From: Desulfitobacterium_A sp035539115
Lineage (GTDB): Bacteria > Bacillota > Desulfitobacteriia > Desulfitobacteriales > Desulfitobacteriaceae
Direction of reading: 5' to 3'
Length of the DNA stretch: 40,848 nucleotides
Assembly: GCF_035539115.1 (NCBI RefSeq)
Contig: NZ_DATLJA010000079.1
Coordinates: forward strand, 1 to 40,848
Below the pieces are notes generated by a model. It did no database searches. It saw only the letters and a list, made by a program, of their open reading frames with translations, and was not told where the DNA came from. Position numbers and translations under genes: made by a program. Position 1 is the first letter of the stretch; the number at the start of each line of letters is the position of its first letter. This document shows, one piece after another, positions 25,895 to 33,502 of this stretch.

Positions 25895-26027
25895 TAAATA
25901 GCACCTCCCCATCCAAAAGCCCTTTTAATTATACCATGTTTACCGCCTGAGGAGTTAGCTCGTTTCAGGTTTACATCCTGAGAAAGGGCTACGTTTTATC
26001 GGACGCGGTATGCTTTTTCCGGGGATA

Positions 26028-26675
26028 TTATAGTTTGCCATCGCCAACGGAATTTCTGTTATTTAAATAGTTGGTGCATTTCTCTAAAAAGGTCTTTATG
26101 CTTCTCTCCTCTTCTTGCTTTTTATCAAAGGTCATCTCTCCTCTTCCCAACCTATCACATAACCCAAGTAATGCTATCTCGTCAATAGAGACCTCGGCAA
26201 CCATCCTTCTAATATCTGCAAAAGGCAGCCCCTTTGTAACAAAGAGTATTTGCATATGCCACCTGACCATTTTGGAAACTTGATTAATAAATTGGTCATC
26301 ACTGATAAATTCCTTGAGAAATTCAATGGAAAGCCTCTCTCCGCATTTATCATGGTCATATGAGGTTATTTTCCCCTTCCTTAACTGAGTTGTGGGTGCT
26401 TTGCCTAAATCATGGAGCAAAGCAGACCACATCAAAACCTTTTGATTTTTGCTGAGATGCTTTCTTTCCCCTGCATTATCGAGAACTAACATCGTGTGGT
26501 TCCAAACACTACCTTCTGGGTGATATTTCGGAGATTGGGGTACTTTCCTTAAGTCACCCAGTAATGTGTAAGGGTATTTAACTTCAAAAATACCGGTTTT
26601 GCTTAATTCTCTTATGTAGGTTGATGGTTTATTGTCATTCATGAGATGAGCATCGAATTCAATAAATGTTGGCAT
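26028..26675 (-). CDS. HD-domain phosphohydrolase, related to tRNA nucleotidyltransferase HD region
   Basis: 215 residues. HD-type metal ligands are visible as H in GSVWNHTMLVLDNA (about 59), HD in ALLHDLGKAPTT (about 88-89), H in YDHDKCGE, and D in LGLCDRLGRG. The spacing and the PEGSVWNHT segment resemble the HD domain of multifunctional CCA-adding enzymes, which has phosphodiesterase and phosphatase activity. No nucleotidyltransferase domain is attached. The ATG has a TAGGAG site. Monocistronic; physiological substrate unknown. Confidence 0.8.
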   Translation of the reverse strand: MPTFIEFDAHLMNDNKPSTYIRELSKTGIFEVKYPYTLLGDLRKVPQSPKYHPEGSVWNHTMLVLDNAGERKHLSKNQKVLMWSALLHDLGKAPTTQLRKGKITSYDHDKCGERLSIEFLKEFISDDQFINQVSKMVRWHMQILFVTKGLPFADIRRMVAEVSIDEIALLGLCDRLGRGEMTFDKKQEEERSIKTFLEKCTNYLNNRNSVGDGKL

Positions 26676-26846
26676 GTTAATTTGCTCCTATACGAGAATA
26701 TTTAATTCTAGTTTACCCAACTCCATAATTAATTAAGAGTAATGGGAGTGGAAATAAGTTTTTCAATTGAGGCTTCCATTAAAGTTACTCATATCTTAAG
26801 GTACCTACTTGACGATGGTAAATAAGGAGGTATGCTTTTATTACAT

Positions 26847-26866
26847 CCCCCTGGTATAGGGGTGAG
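26847..26866 (+). promoter_or_regulatory. Possible CsoR/CstR-type operator
   Basis: CCCCCTGGTATAGGGGTG contains C4 and G4 arms separated by 8 bases just upstream of the DUF2892 gene. C-tract/G-tract operators are typical of the CsoR family (copper or persulfide sensors), which often control YgaP/DUF2892 genes. The match is approximate. Confidence 0.3.
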
Positions 26867-26881
26867 AGGAGGAGTGGAAAA

Positions 26882-27100
26882 GTGTACGTCATTAATGGCA
26901 AGGGTTCTTTGATTAGACTTATAGCTGGCTTCTTTGTGCTTGCAAGCGTTCTTTTAGGCCACTTTGTCAGCTCTTATTGGTTTATCTTCACTGGCTTAGT
27001 GGGTTGTCTGCTGATGACTTCTGCGTTGACTGGATTTTGCCCAATGGAATTGATTCTCAAGGCTGTTGGGGCGCCAGTACGGAAGCTCCCGAACGATTAA
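26882..27100 (+). CDS. DUF2892 (YgaP-type) inner membrane protein
   Basis: 72 residues starting with GTG after a GAGGAGG-rich site. It matches the small two-helix domain found fused to rhodanese in YgaP: an N-terminal NGKGSLIRLIAGFFVL helix, a second helix near 32-52 and the conserved LTGFCPMELILKA. Length is typical for the stand-alone family. Role unknown; YgaP relatives are linked to sulfur transfer or thiol chemistry. Confidence 0.85.
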   Translation: MYVINGKGSLIRLIAGFFVLASVLLGHFVSSYWFIFTGLVGCLLMTSALTGFCPMELILKAVGAPVRKLPND

Positions 27101-27138
27101 GGCTAAACGGATTAAAGTGGTCAATAACAAATAGAAGC

Positions 27139-27188
27139 AAGGGGATCGGCTCCATGTTCCGTTTTTGGAACATAGAACCGATCCCCTT
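27139..27188. terminator. Long bidirectional terminator hairpin
   Basis: AAGGGGATCGG...CATGTTCC (27139-27160) and GGAACATAG..CCGATCCCCTT (27167-27188) pair over about 20 bp with a small internal mismatch and a GTTTTT loop. It separates the plus-strand DUF2892 gene from the convergent end of the CoA-transferase operon. Confidence 0.7.
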
Positions 27189-27210
27189 CTCATTTAAAAA
27201 ATTTTTAATT

Positions 27211-27450
27211 CTAGTTTAGATATCGCAATATTCCTTTTATTTGCACGTGGTTTCGCCAAATTGTCATAACTGTATAGAAGCGGGCACTGGTATCGTTGAT
27301 CATCGGCGGCAAATATCGACCTAATTCCCCCTTGCGATCCTCGATTTTGAGGACCTCTGCTCCAAAATCCGCCAGGATCTGCGTGGCCAGAGGGCCGGGC
27401 AAGTATCGAGATAAATCTAAGATTTTAATCCCCTCTAAAGGCATACTCAT
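27211..27450 (-). pseudogene. CaiB/BaiF (family III) CoA-transferase, N-terminal fragment
   Basis: About 60 residues match the start of a CaiB/BaiF CoA-transferase: PLEGIKILDLSRYLPGPLATQ, LADFGAEVLKIEDR and GELGRYLPP. Similarity ends after ARFYTV and a short unrelated tail leads to a stop at 27211; the full enzyme has about 380 residues and its catalytic aspartate is missing. The ATG overlaps the stop of the upstream CoA-transferase gene, showing it was once the next gene of that operon. Confidence 0.75.
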
Positions 27451-28256
27451 TTGATGATAATCCCTTCTGGGTCAATGGTGTGACGAAGCAGGTCTAACTC
27501 TTCATAAGTAGGGGTAAGCGTTTCTCCCTTAACCCTGGAGATATTCAGCTTGAAACAGCAATTTTCGCGGCAATCCTCAGGTGTAAAACCCGGATGAAAC
27601 GTATCAAGATACATCTCACCCTTTTCATCAAAGCGATAGACTCCCATGTCGGAGATAACAGCAGCCGGCCCGCCCTTGAATGCAGAACCATAAACCTCCT
27701 GTTTGGGAACCCATTCTTTATCCGGCCAATGCGGAATTCTCCATCCAGGCGAAGTGATGTAGCTGACTCTTTCCACAAAACGACGTTTTTGATTAATCTG
27801 CGGCATAATTAAAACACTTCGCTTGGCTAAGGAATGGATATCCGAATTACCGCCACTGCCGGTAAGCCTTTTACCCGTGGGACCACCCATAAAGGTACAA
27901 TTAATGTTCCCATAGAGATCCACTTCGGCACCCCCCAGATAAGCCACGTCAACTCGGCCCGACTGGAGTTGCCCAAACACGTCAGTGAGACCATCCGCTA
28001 CGGCAGCCTGGTAGCTGCAACGTGCATCGGCTACTGAAGTCGGTAAATCGATGGGTCGGCCATCAATTGAACCCGATTCATAGATACAGACAGCAGTAGG
28101 AGCTTGCGTATGCTGAGCCAACATGATGGCCGCCATGGGTAAACCCGTTCCGGCAAATACAATTTCACCATCGTTAACCTCACGAGCCGCAGCACAAGCC
28201 AAAAGGTCAATGGGCTTAAATTCTCCAATTTTAGAATAACCTTTCTTAGTCTCCAT
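27447..28256 (-). CDS. CoA-transferase subunit B (glutaconate CoA-transferase/IpdB-like)
   Basis: 269 residues, family I CoA-transferase beta subunit. The catalytic glutamate that forms the gamma-glutamyl-CoA thioester fits E60 in CIYESGSIDGRP. Other family segments: FAGTGLPMAAIMLA, GGAEVDLYGNINC and GSGGNSDI. It pairs with the alpha subunit 4 bp upstream. It moves CoA between a carboxylate and an acyl-CoA, or acts as a hydrolase on a ring-derived acyl-CoA in IpdAB relatives. The ATG has a GGGGG site. Substrate not determined. Confidence 0.85.
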   Translation of the reverse strand: METKKGYSKIGEFKPIDLLACAAAREVNDGEIVFAGTGLPMAAIMLAQHTQAPTAVCIYESGSIDGRPIDLPTSVADARCSYQAAVADGLTDVFGQLQSGRVDVAYLGGAEVDLYGNINCTFMGGPTGKRLTGSGGNSDIHSLAKRSVLIMPQINQKRRFVERVSYITSPGWRIPHWPDKEWVPKQEVYGSAFKGGPAAVISDMGVYRFDEKGEMYLDTFHPGFTPEDCRENCCFKLNISRVKGETLTPTYEELDLLRHTIDPEGIIIK

Positions 28257-28260
28257 GATC

Positions 28261-29229
28261 TTACCCCCTTTTCAGTGTTGAAGAATAACCTAAAGAAGGA
28301 TTCGCTCTTAGGGCTTCCAGTCGGGTAATCCCTAGTTTACTCAGATATTCCTGGAAGTCCTTGACCCCGAAAATCCATTCCTCTGCCCATTGATCGAACC
28401 CTTCTTGGGTTCGGGTGGCTTTAAAGAAATTATTAATAAAAGGACCATCAGGTTCATACGCACCGTATAATCCTGTGGGGTGAGCCCCCCACGGTAATTC
28501 AACAATATAATCCACCAGATAACCAGGGATCATATTCTGGGTCGGTTCACGGCGTAAGTATTCTTCAGAAACAATCTGCTCAGCGATGATAATGTTGTGT
28601 TTAGACGCTTTGATCACTTCTTGGTCGCTAAATTTTAAGCCCTCTACCCGCACAGTTCCTTCGGTACCCACCATTTGGACATGTGTAATACACCAGTCTG
28701 GATTTGCTGCAGGGATCAGAACGATTTCAGAATTGGTAAAAGGTTCTTTATACATGACATATTTATACTTACCAATATGGGGATTGGAGCCATCTCGGAG
28801 TCCCGCTTTCCCGAGATTATCATTCTCGGGATTCAGCATATCGCTTCCTATCGCAGAATACGTGGGTAAAAAGGGAACTCCCTTCGCTCCGGCGGTTAAC
28901 CGATTTAAGACATGGATATGAGCCCAGTCTTCATACAATATTTCGTTATTTTCCATTTTTCTTGCCAAATTGCCACCAAACTTGCCGTAGAGTTCATGAC
29001 CACACCAGCTTGATTCCCATATTCCAACGCAACCGGCTCCTACTAACATATCATCATGAGTTCCGCCATTGACCTCAACCAAATGAAGATTCCGTTTTTT
29101 CTGACGAATCAACTCATAAATAGCCGCCATGGGACGACGCCAAACCGTAAAGCCCCCGAAGGTTAACATATCCCCATTATTGATCTGCCCGATCGCTTCC
29201 GCTAGACTGACAATTTTAGGCCTGGCCAT
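28261..29229 (-). CDS. CoA-transferase subunit A (glutaconate CoA-transferase/IpdA-like)
   Basis: 322 residues with the glycine-rich start LAEAIGQINNGDMLTFGGF, then LVEVNGGTHDDMLVGAGCVG, matching alpha subunits of glutaconate CoA-transferase-type enzymes at their usual length. The ATG follows AGGAGG. It is fourth in the operon after hbd, thiolase and acyl-CoA dehydrogenase, so it likely activates the carboxylate that enters this beta-oxidation route, or recovers CoA at its end. Confidence 0.85.
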   Translation of the reverse strand: MARPKIVSLAEAIGQINNGDMLTFGGFTVWRRPMAAIYELIRQKKRNLHLVEVNGGTHDDMLVGAGCVGIWESSWCGHELYGKFGGNLARKMENNEILYEDWAHIHVLNRLTAGAKGVPFLPTYSAIGSDMLNPENDNLGKAGLRDGSNPHIGKYKYVMYKEPFTNSEIVLIPAANPDWCITHVQMVGTEGTVRVEGLKFSDQEVIKASKHNIIIAEQIVSEEYLRREPTQNMIPGYLVDYIVELPWGAHPTGLYGAYEPDGPFINNFFKATRTQEGFDQWAEEWIFGVKDFQEYLSKLGITRLEALRANPSLGYSSTLKRG

Positions 29230-29274
29230 TGAACAAAACCTCCTTTAATTCAATCGTTGAATCACCTTTAACTA

Positions 29275-30423
29275 CTAAAAGCGACCGATCACTTCACGCC
29301 CGATGATCATCCGCTGAATCTGATTCGATCCTTCGTAGATTTGCGTAATTTTAGCATCTCTCATCATACGTTCGATAGGGAATTCTGAACAGTAACCATA
29401 TCCGCCTAGCAATTGCACACAGTTCGTTGTGACTTCCATGGCAACGTCCGTTGCAAAAAGTTTAGCCATTGATGCCTCTTTGTTATGAGGCATTTGGTTG
29501 TCTTTGAGCCAGGCTGCTCTGTAGATCAGCATCTGGGCCGCCTCAATTTTGGTGGCCATATCGGCAATCATGAATTGAACACCCTGATTAGCCGCTAGTG
29601 GTTTACCAAATTGCTGTCTTTCCTTGATATAATTTGTGGTGAATTCCAGGGCACCTTCAGCAATCCCTAGCCCTTGAGCAGCAATGGTGATCCGGCCACC
29701 GGCCAGCAGCCCCATTGCCACGGCAAAACCATTGTTGATTTCTCCTAAGACATTTTCTTTGGGAACTTCTACATTTTCAAAATTAAGTTCAACGGTGGGC
29801 GAACCATGCATTCCCATTTTGTCCACAGGTTTACTAATGGTAAATCCTGGCGTGCCTTTTTCGATGATTAAGCAAGTAATCCCTTTGCCTTTCGGCTGCG
29901 TTGAATCTGTCTTCACGAACGTACAAAAGGTTGTAGCCACACTACCGTTAGTAATGAAAATTTTGCTTCCATTCACGAGAAAATGATCGCCTTTATCTTC
30001 GGCGCTGCATTTTAGAGAAGCGGCATCTGATCCGGCATTTGGCTCCGTCAGTGCATAAGCACCAATAATCTCGCCTGTAGCCAGCCTCTTCAGATATTTT
30101 TCTTTTAAGTCCTGACTCCCATAGAGATACATGCTCATACAACCTAAGCCTGTATGGACACTCGTAATAACTGCAGTTGAAGCGCAGGCCTTAGCGAATT
30201 CTTCGACGATAATCGCGAAGTCCAAATAGGTGCCTCCTCCACCGCCCCATTCTTCAGGAATCGGGAAACCCGTGAGTCCAAGTTCTCTCATTTTATTCCA
30301 CGTTTCCATTGGAAACTCATGGGTTTTATCCAGTTCAGGGGCTAAAGGTGCAAGTTGGTTTTGGGCAAATTTCCTGACCATGTCTCTAAGCATCAATGTT
30401 TCACTACTCATTTGGAAATCCAT
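29275..30423 (-). CDS. Acyl-CoA dehydrogenase (FAD)
   Basis: 382 residues from the ATG at 30421-30423, which is well spaced from GGAGTGGAG; a GTG at 30435 lies within that site. Signature 1 is YALTEPNAGSDAASL; signature 2 is LLGGYGYCSEFPIERMMRD; the catalytic base fits Glu in IYEGSNQIQRMIIGR (about 366), the position used by short-chain enzymes such as butyryl-CoA dehydrogenase. It oxidises acyl-CoA to 2-enoyl-CoA and passes electrons to ETF. No etfAB gene is present in the window. Confidence 0.92.
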   Translation of the reverse strand: MDFQMSSETLMLRDMVRKFAQNQLAPLAPELDKTHEFPMETWNKMRELGLTGFPIPEEWGGGGGTYLDFAIIVEEFAKACASTAVITSVHTGLGCMSMYLYGSQDLKEKYLKRLATGEIIGAYALTEPNAGSDAASLKCSAEDKGDHFLVNGSKIFITNGSVATTFCTFVKTDSTQPKGKGITCLIIEKGTPGFTISKPVDKMGMHGSPTVELNFENVEVPKENVLGEINNGFAVAMGLLAGGRITIAAQGLGIAEGALEFTTNYIKERQQFGKPLAANQGVQFMIADMATKIEAAQMLIYRAAWLKDNQMPHNKEASMAKLFATDVAMEVTTNCVQLLGGYGYCSEFPIERMMRDAKITQIYEGSNQIQRMIIGREVIGRF

Positions 30424-30465
30424 GTTTAACTCCACTCCATTTCTTACACTATATTGTCGTCAACT

Positions 30466-31824
30466 TTAGTCAGCATCGACGCGAATCAGCATGGCATCGC
30501 CTTGGGCATGACCGGCGCAGATTCCACATACTCCATAACCGCCGCCACGACGTTTTAGCTCATAGGCTAACGTCATCACGATTCGAGCCCCAGTTGCCCC
30601 GATGGGATGACCATAGGCAATCGCACCACCATTGACATTGACCTTCTCGAACATCTGCTCCTTCGTCATCCCGAGAATACTCCGGGCACTCACAAGTGCT
30701 ACAGCTGCGAAAGCTTCGTTAATCTCGATAAGCTTTACCTCATCAAGCGTCATATTGTTTTGGTCCAGTACCTTCATAATGGAAAGGCCCGGAACAGTGG
30801 CAATATCTTTAGTCGGTTGGGATACTTCTGCATAGTCAACAATCGTAAATAGGGGTTTTATACCGAGTTCGTCCGCCTTAGCCCGACTCATGAGGAGGCA
30901 AACATCTCCACCGTCATTCGTTCCAGGCGCATTACCCGCGGTCACGCTGCCTGGTTTTCCCGTTACGGCACTGACATGATTGAAAACGGGATCAAGTTTG
31001 GCTAGACCTTCCATCGTGGTATTGGAACGGGGTCCTTCATCCTTTTCCATTATTTCTTTACCTTTTTTAATCGTGATGGGGAAAATTTCGTCATCAAGTT
31101 TCCCCGAAACAATCGCTTCATTGGCGGCCTGTTGGGAATGGAGAGCCCATTCATCCTGTTCTTCCCGAGTGTAGCCAAATTCATCAGCGACTTCAGAACC
31201 ATGAAGGGCCATATGACGATCATAAATAGCATCCCAGAGACCGTCTTTTACCATTAAATCAACACAGTCCGTACTGGGAAGCCCCATCTTCTTCCCTTTT
31301 CTCATATCAGGGAGTGCGAAAGGAGTATTACTCATACTCTCCTGACCACCGGCGATAACGATCTCAGCTCTTCCCAAGGCAATCATTTGAGCACCCAAAT
31401 CAATCGTTTTAACTCCAGAGGAGCATACCTTATTGACCGTAATAGAAGGAATATATTCAGGAAGTCCTGCTAAAAGCGTAGCTTGACGACTCGGAACTTG
31501 TCCACAGCCAGCCTGAACTACATGGCCCATGATGACATAATCCACATCCCCAGGGGCGACTTTTCCTTCGGTTCTGCGGATCACTTCTTTAATCGCCAGT
31601 GCTCCTAATTGGGCAGCATCATATTCCACTAAGGCTCCAAGGGATTTACCATAAGGCGTTCTACAGGCTTCTACGCATACAACCTCACGTTGTTTGGCAT
31701 AGGTGTTCCCGATTTTTCTCCCCATGGTTGAATAATCAGGCTTTCTTTCACCGTAAGCGCTTATTTTACCATCCTTGTAATATCCTTTTCTTGTAATTTC
31801 AAGTTTTTGGGCTATTTTAGACAT
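30466..31824 (-). CDS. Acetyl-CoA acetyltransferase (thiolase), N-terminally extended
   Basis: 452 residues, about 50 longer than the usual 390-400. The extra segment is at the N-terminus (residues 1-45) and is real, since AAGGAGG lies just ahead of the ATG at 31824. Nucleophilic cysteine in NKVCSSGVKT (C134); histidine in GHPIGATGARI. The second catalytic cysteine loop reads GICAGHAQGDAM where thiolases usually have CIGGGxG, so one glycine is His. It cleaves 3-ketoacyl-CoA with CoA, or condenses two acetyl-CoA. Second gene of the sigma-54 operon. Confidence 0.9.
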   Translation of the reverse strand: MSKIAQKLEITRKGYYKDGKISAYGERKPDYSTMGRKIGNTYAKQREVVCVEACRTPYGKSLGALVEYDAAQLGALAIKEVIRRTEGKVAPGDVDYVIMGHVVQAGCGQVPSRQATLLAGLPEYIPSITVNKVCSSGVKTIDLGAQMIALGRAEIVIAGGQESMSNTPFALPDMRKGKKMGLPSTDCVDLMVKDGLWDAIYDRHMALHGSEVADEFGYTREEQDEWALHSQQAANEAIVSGKLDDEIFPITIKKGKEIMEKDEGPRSNTTMEGLAKLDPVFNHVSAVTGKPGSVTAGNAPGTNDGGDVCLLMSRAKADELGIKPLFTIVDYAEVSQPTKDIATVPGLSIMKVLDQNNMTLDEVKLIEINEAFAAVALVSARSILGMTKEQMFEKVNVNGGAIAYGHPIGATGARIVMTLAYELKRRGGGYGVCGICAGHAQGDAMLIRVDAD

Positions 31825-31860
31825 ATATTATTTCCTCCTTAAAGCGATTGATGGCAGACG

Positions 31861-32706
31861 TCATGCTTCATATTTATAAAAACCGCGACCGGATTTTCTA
31901 CCGTACCAACCCGCTTTAACGTATTTTCGGAGTAACGGGCAAGGACGATATTTATCGCCTAGTCCTTCATGAAGGACTTCTGCAATGGCTAAAACAGTGT
32001 CCAGTCCGATTAAATCAGCTAACGCTAAAGGTCCCATTGGGTGATTCATCCCTAATTTCATAACATTATCAATGGCTTCGACCGTGGCAACCCCCTCATA
32101 AAGGGCATAGACGGCTTCATTAATCATGGGGATTAAGATCCGATTTGCCACAAATCCAGGGGCATCATTGACTTCCACTGGTGTTTTTCCCATTTCGAGG
32201 CTGAGGGTTTCAATTGTTTTATATACGTCGTCACTGGTAGCCAGACCACGAATAACTTCAACAAGCTTCATCACAGGAACGGGATTCATAAAGTGCATCC
32301 CTATGACTCGATCGGGTCGTTTGCTAAAAGAAGCAATCTCAGTAATAGGTAAGGAAGAAGTATTGGTCGAAAGAATAGTATGTTCTGGACAAATTCCGTC
32401 AAGTTGCGAAAAAATTTGGCTCTTAATCTTCATATTTTCCACAGCAGCCTCAATAACCAAGTCAGCTGAAGCAGCATCTTGTAAAGAGGTCGATTTTGTA
32501 ATACGGCCTAAAGTGGCTTCCATTTCCGTCGCATTAAGTTTCCCTTTTTCGACACTTCGACGGAGATTTTTCTCAATAATACCAAGACCGCGAGTTACAA
32601 ATTCTTCTTTAATGTCATTTAGGATGACAGAATAGCCCGTCTGAGCAGCAACCTGGGCTATTCCACCACCCATCTGTCCTGCCCCTATAACCATTATTGT
32701 CTTCAT
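31861..32706 (-). CDS. hbd: 3-hydroxybutyryl-CoA dehydrogenase
   Basis: 281 residues, standard length. NAD(P)-binding GAGQMGGGIAQ (8-18), LVIEAAVENMKIK, the STNTSSLP segment, and the catalytic histidine in HFMNPVPVMKLVEVI (about 138), then APGFVANRIL. It oxidises 3-hydroxyacyl-CoA to 3-ketoacyl-CoA. The ATG follows CGGAGGAG. First gene after a sigma-54 promoter at 32841-32855; thiolase and acyl-CoA dehydrogenase follow. A crotonase gene, needed between the dehydrogenases, is absent. Confidence 0.93.
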   Translation of the reverse strand: MKTIMVIGAGQMGGGIAQVAAQTGYSVILNDIKEEFVTRGLGIIEKNLRRSVEKGKLNATEMEATLGRITKSTSLQDAASADLVIEAAVENMKIKSQIFSQLDGICPEHTILSTNTSSLPITEIASFSKRPDRVIGMHFMNPVPVMKLVEVIRGLATSDDVYKTIETLSLEMGKTPVEVNDAPGFVANRILIPMINEAVYALYEGVATVEAIDNVMKLGMNHPMGPLALADLIGLDTVLAIAEVLHEGLGDKYRPCPLLRKYVKAGWYGRKSGRGFYKYEA

Positions 32707-32840
32707 AACTAACTCCTCCGTTCTGTTGTGAATTTTCTTGTACTCATTAATGCACAGAGTCTTACTCTCTCAGCCTCACTCCTTATACCTGCAAATACCG
32801 GATCTTTGAATATTAATGTCTGAATCATTTGAATTATTTT

Positions 32841-32855
32841 GCAATTAACATGCCA
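32841..32855 (-). promoter_or_regulatory. Sigma-54 promoter of the hbd-thiolase-acd-CoA-transferase operon
   Basis: The minus strand reads TGGCATGTTAATTGC: -24 element TGGCAT, 5 bases, -12 element TTGC, one base from the consensus TGGCAC-N5-TTGC. Transcription would begin near 32830, giving a leader of about 120 bases to hbd. It resembles the second promoter at 36874-36888, with which it shares AATTGC and TTGGCA. Confidence 0.75.
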
Positions 32856-32974
32856 AGGAACGACCTCTTTTTTATTAAGTATCGATTTTAGTGCTTGTAT
32901 GGCTCTTTGTGAATTGAAATTCATAAATGTTGAATCCATATAGAGAAGAATCAGACCGCTGTATGCTATAAGTA

Positions 32975-33028
32975 AACGTCCCGAAAGCGGACGTATTTTG
33001 AAACAAATACGTCCGCTTTCGGGACGTT
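32975..33028. promoter_or_regulatory. Large palindrome, likely activator-binding site (copy 1)
   Basis: Two perfect 24-bp arms (32975-32998 and 33005-33028) around TGAAAC. Each arm contains GTCC-N7-GGAC (32978-32992 and 33011-33025), itself a partial dyad, so two activator dimer sites 33 bp apart (about three helical turns) are possible. It lies about 120 bp upstream of the sigma-54 promoter at 32841-32855, an ordinary enhancer distance, and 30 bp beyond the stop of the mutase small subunit. No T-run follows, so it is not a standard terminator. The rest of 32707-33057 holds only the hbd leader. Confidence 0.6.
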
Positions 33029-33057
33029 AAATAAAGACAGATAGACAGATAAAGTTA

Positions 33058-33474
33058 TTATCCTTGTCCTTCTTTTTGCTTAACCCTTCTCTTTATCCAC
33101 TCAATAATATCCGTCGTGGGTGTGCCCGGGGTGAAAATTGCTTCTGCATATCCGCCTTTAATCAAGGCACTAATATCCTCTTCCGGTATTGTTCCTCCTC
33201 CCATGACAAGGATATCTACGGCATTTTGCTCTTTGAGAAGTTCTTTGACCCTTGGAAATACCGTCATATGAGATCCTGATAAAATACTCAGACCAATGAC
33301 ATCAACATCTTCTTGAATCGCCGCTTCGACGATTTGTTCAGGAGTTTGATGTAGTCCAGAATAGATAACTTCCATTCCACCATCACGAAGGGCTCGGGCG
33401 ATGACTTTTGCACCGCGGTCATGCCCATCTAAACCAGGCTTACCCACTAATACACGAATACGCGTTTGATCCAC
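33058..33474 (-). CDS. Methylmalonyl-CoA mutase small subunit (B12-binding)
   Basis: 138 residues, the stand-alone cobalamin-binding domain. The B12 signature DxHxxG is DGHDRG (D16, H18, G21), with later SILSGSH and VMGGGTIP matching the remaining motif regions. The GTG start follows AAGGAGGG. It pairs with the catalytic subunit encoded 28 bp upstream to isomerise succinyl-CoA and (R)-methylmalonyl-CoA through adenosylcobalamin radicals. Last gene of operon 2. Confidence 0.92.
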   Translation of the reverse strand: MDQTRIRVLVGKPGLDGHDRGAKVIARALRDGGMEVIYSGLHQTPEQIVEAAIQEDVDVIGLSILSGSHMTVFPRVKELLKEQNAVDILVMGGGTIPEEDISALIKGGYAEAIFTPGTPTTDIIEWIKRRVKQKEGQG

Positions 33475-33502
33475 GTATATCCCTCCTTAATTATTCCCAT
33501 CA

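Noticed and set aside
32709..32939. A 76-codon minus-strand frame ending 2 bp before hbd
   Set aside because: A good sigma-54 promoter (32841-32855) lies inside it, it has no ribosome binding site or recognisable family, and it fits better as promoter and leader DNA.
32975..33028. The large palindromes as ordinary rho-independent terminators
   Set aside because: Stems are long enough but no T-run follows either copy on the minus strand, and both sit at enhancer distance from sigma-54 promoters.
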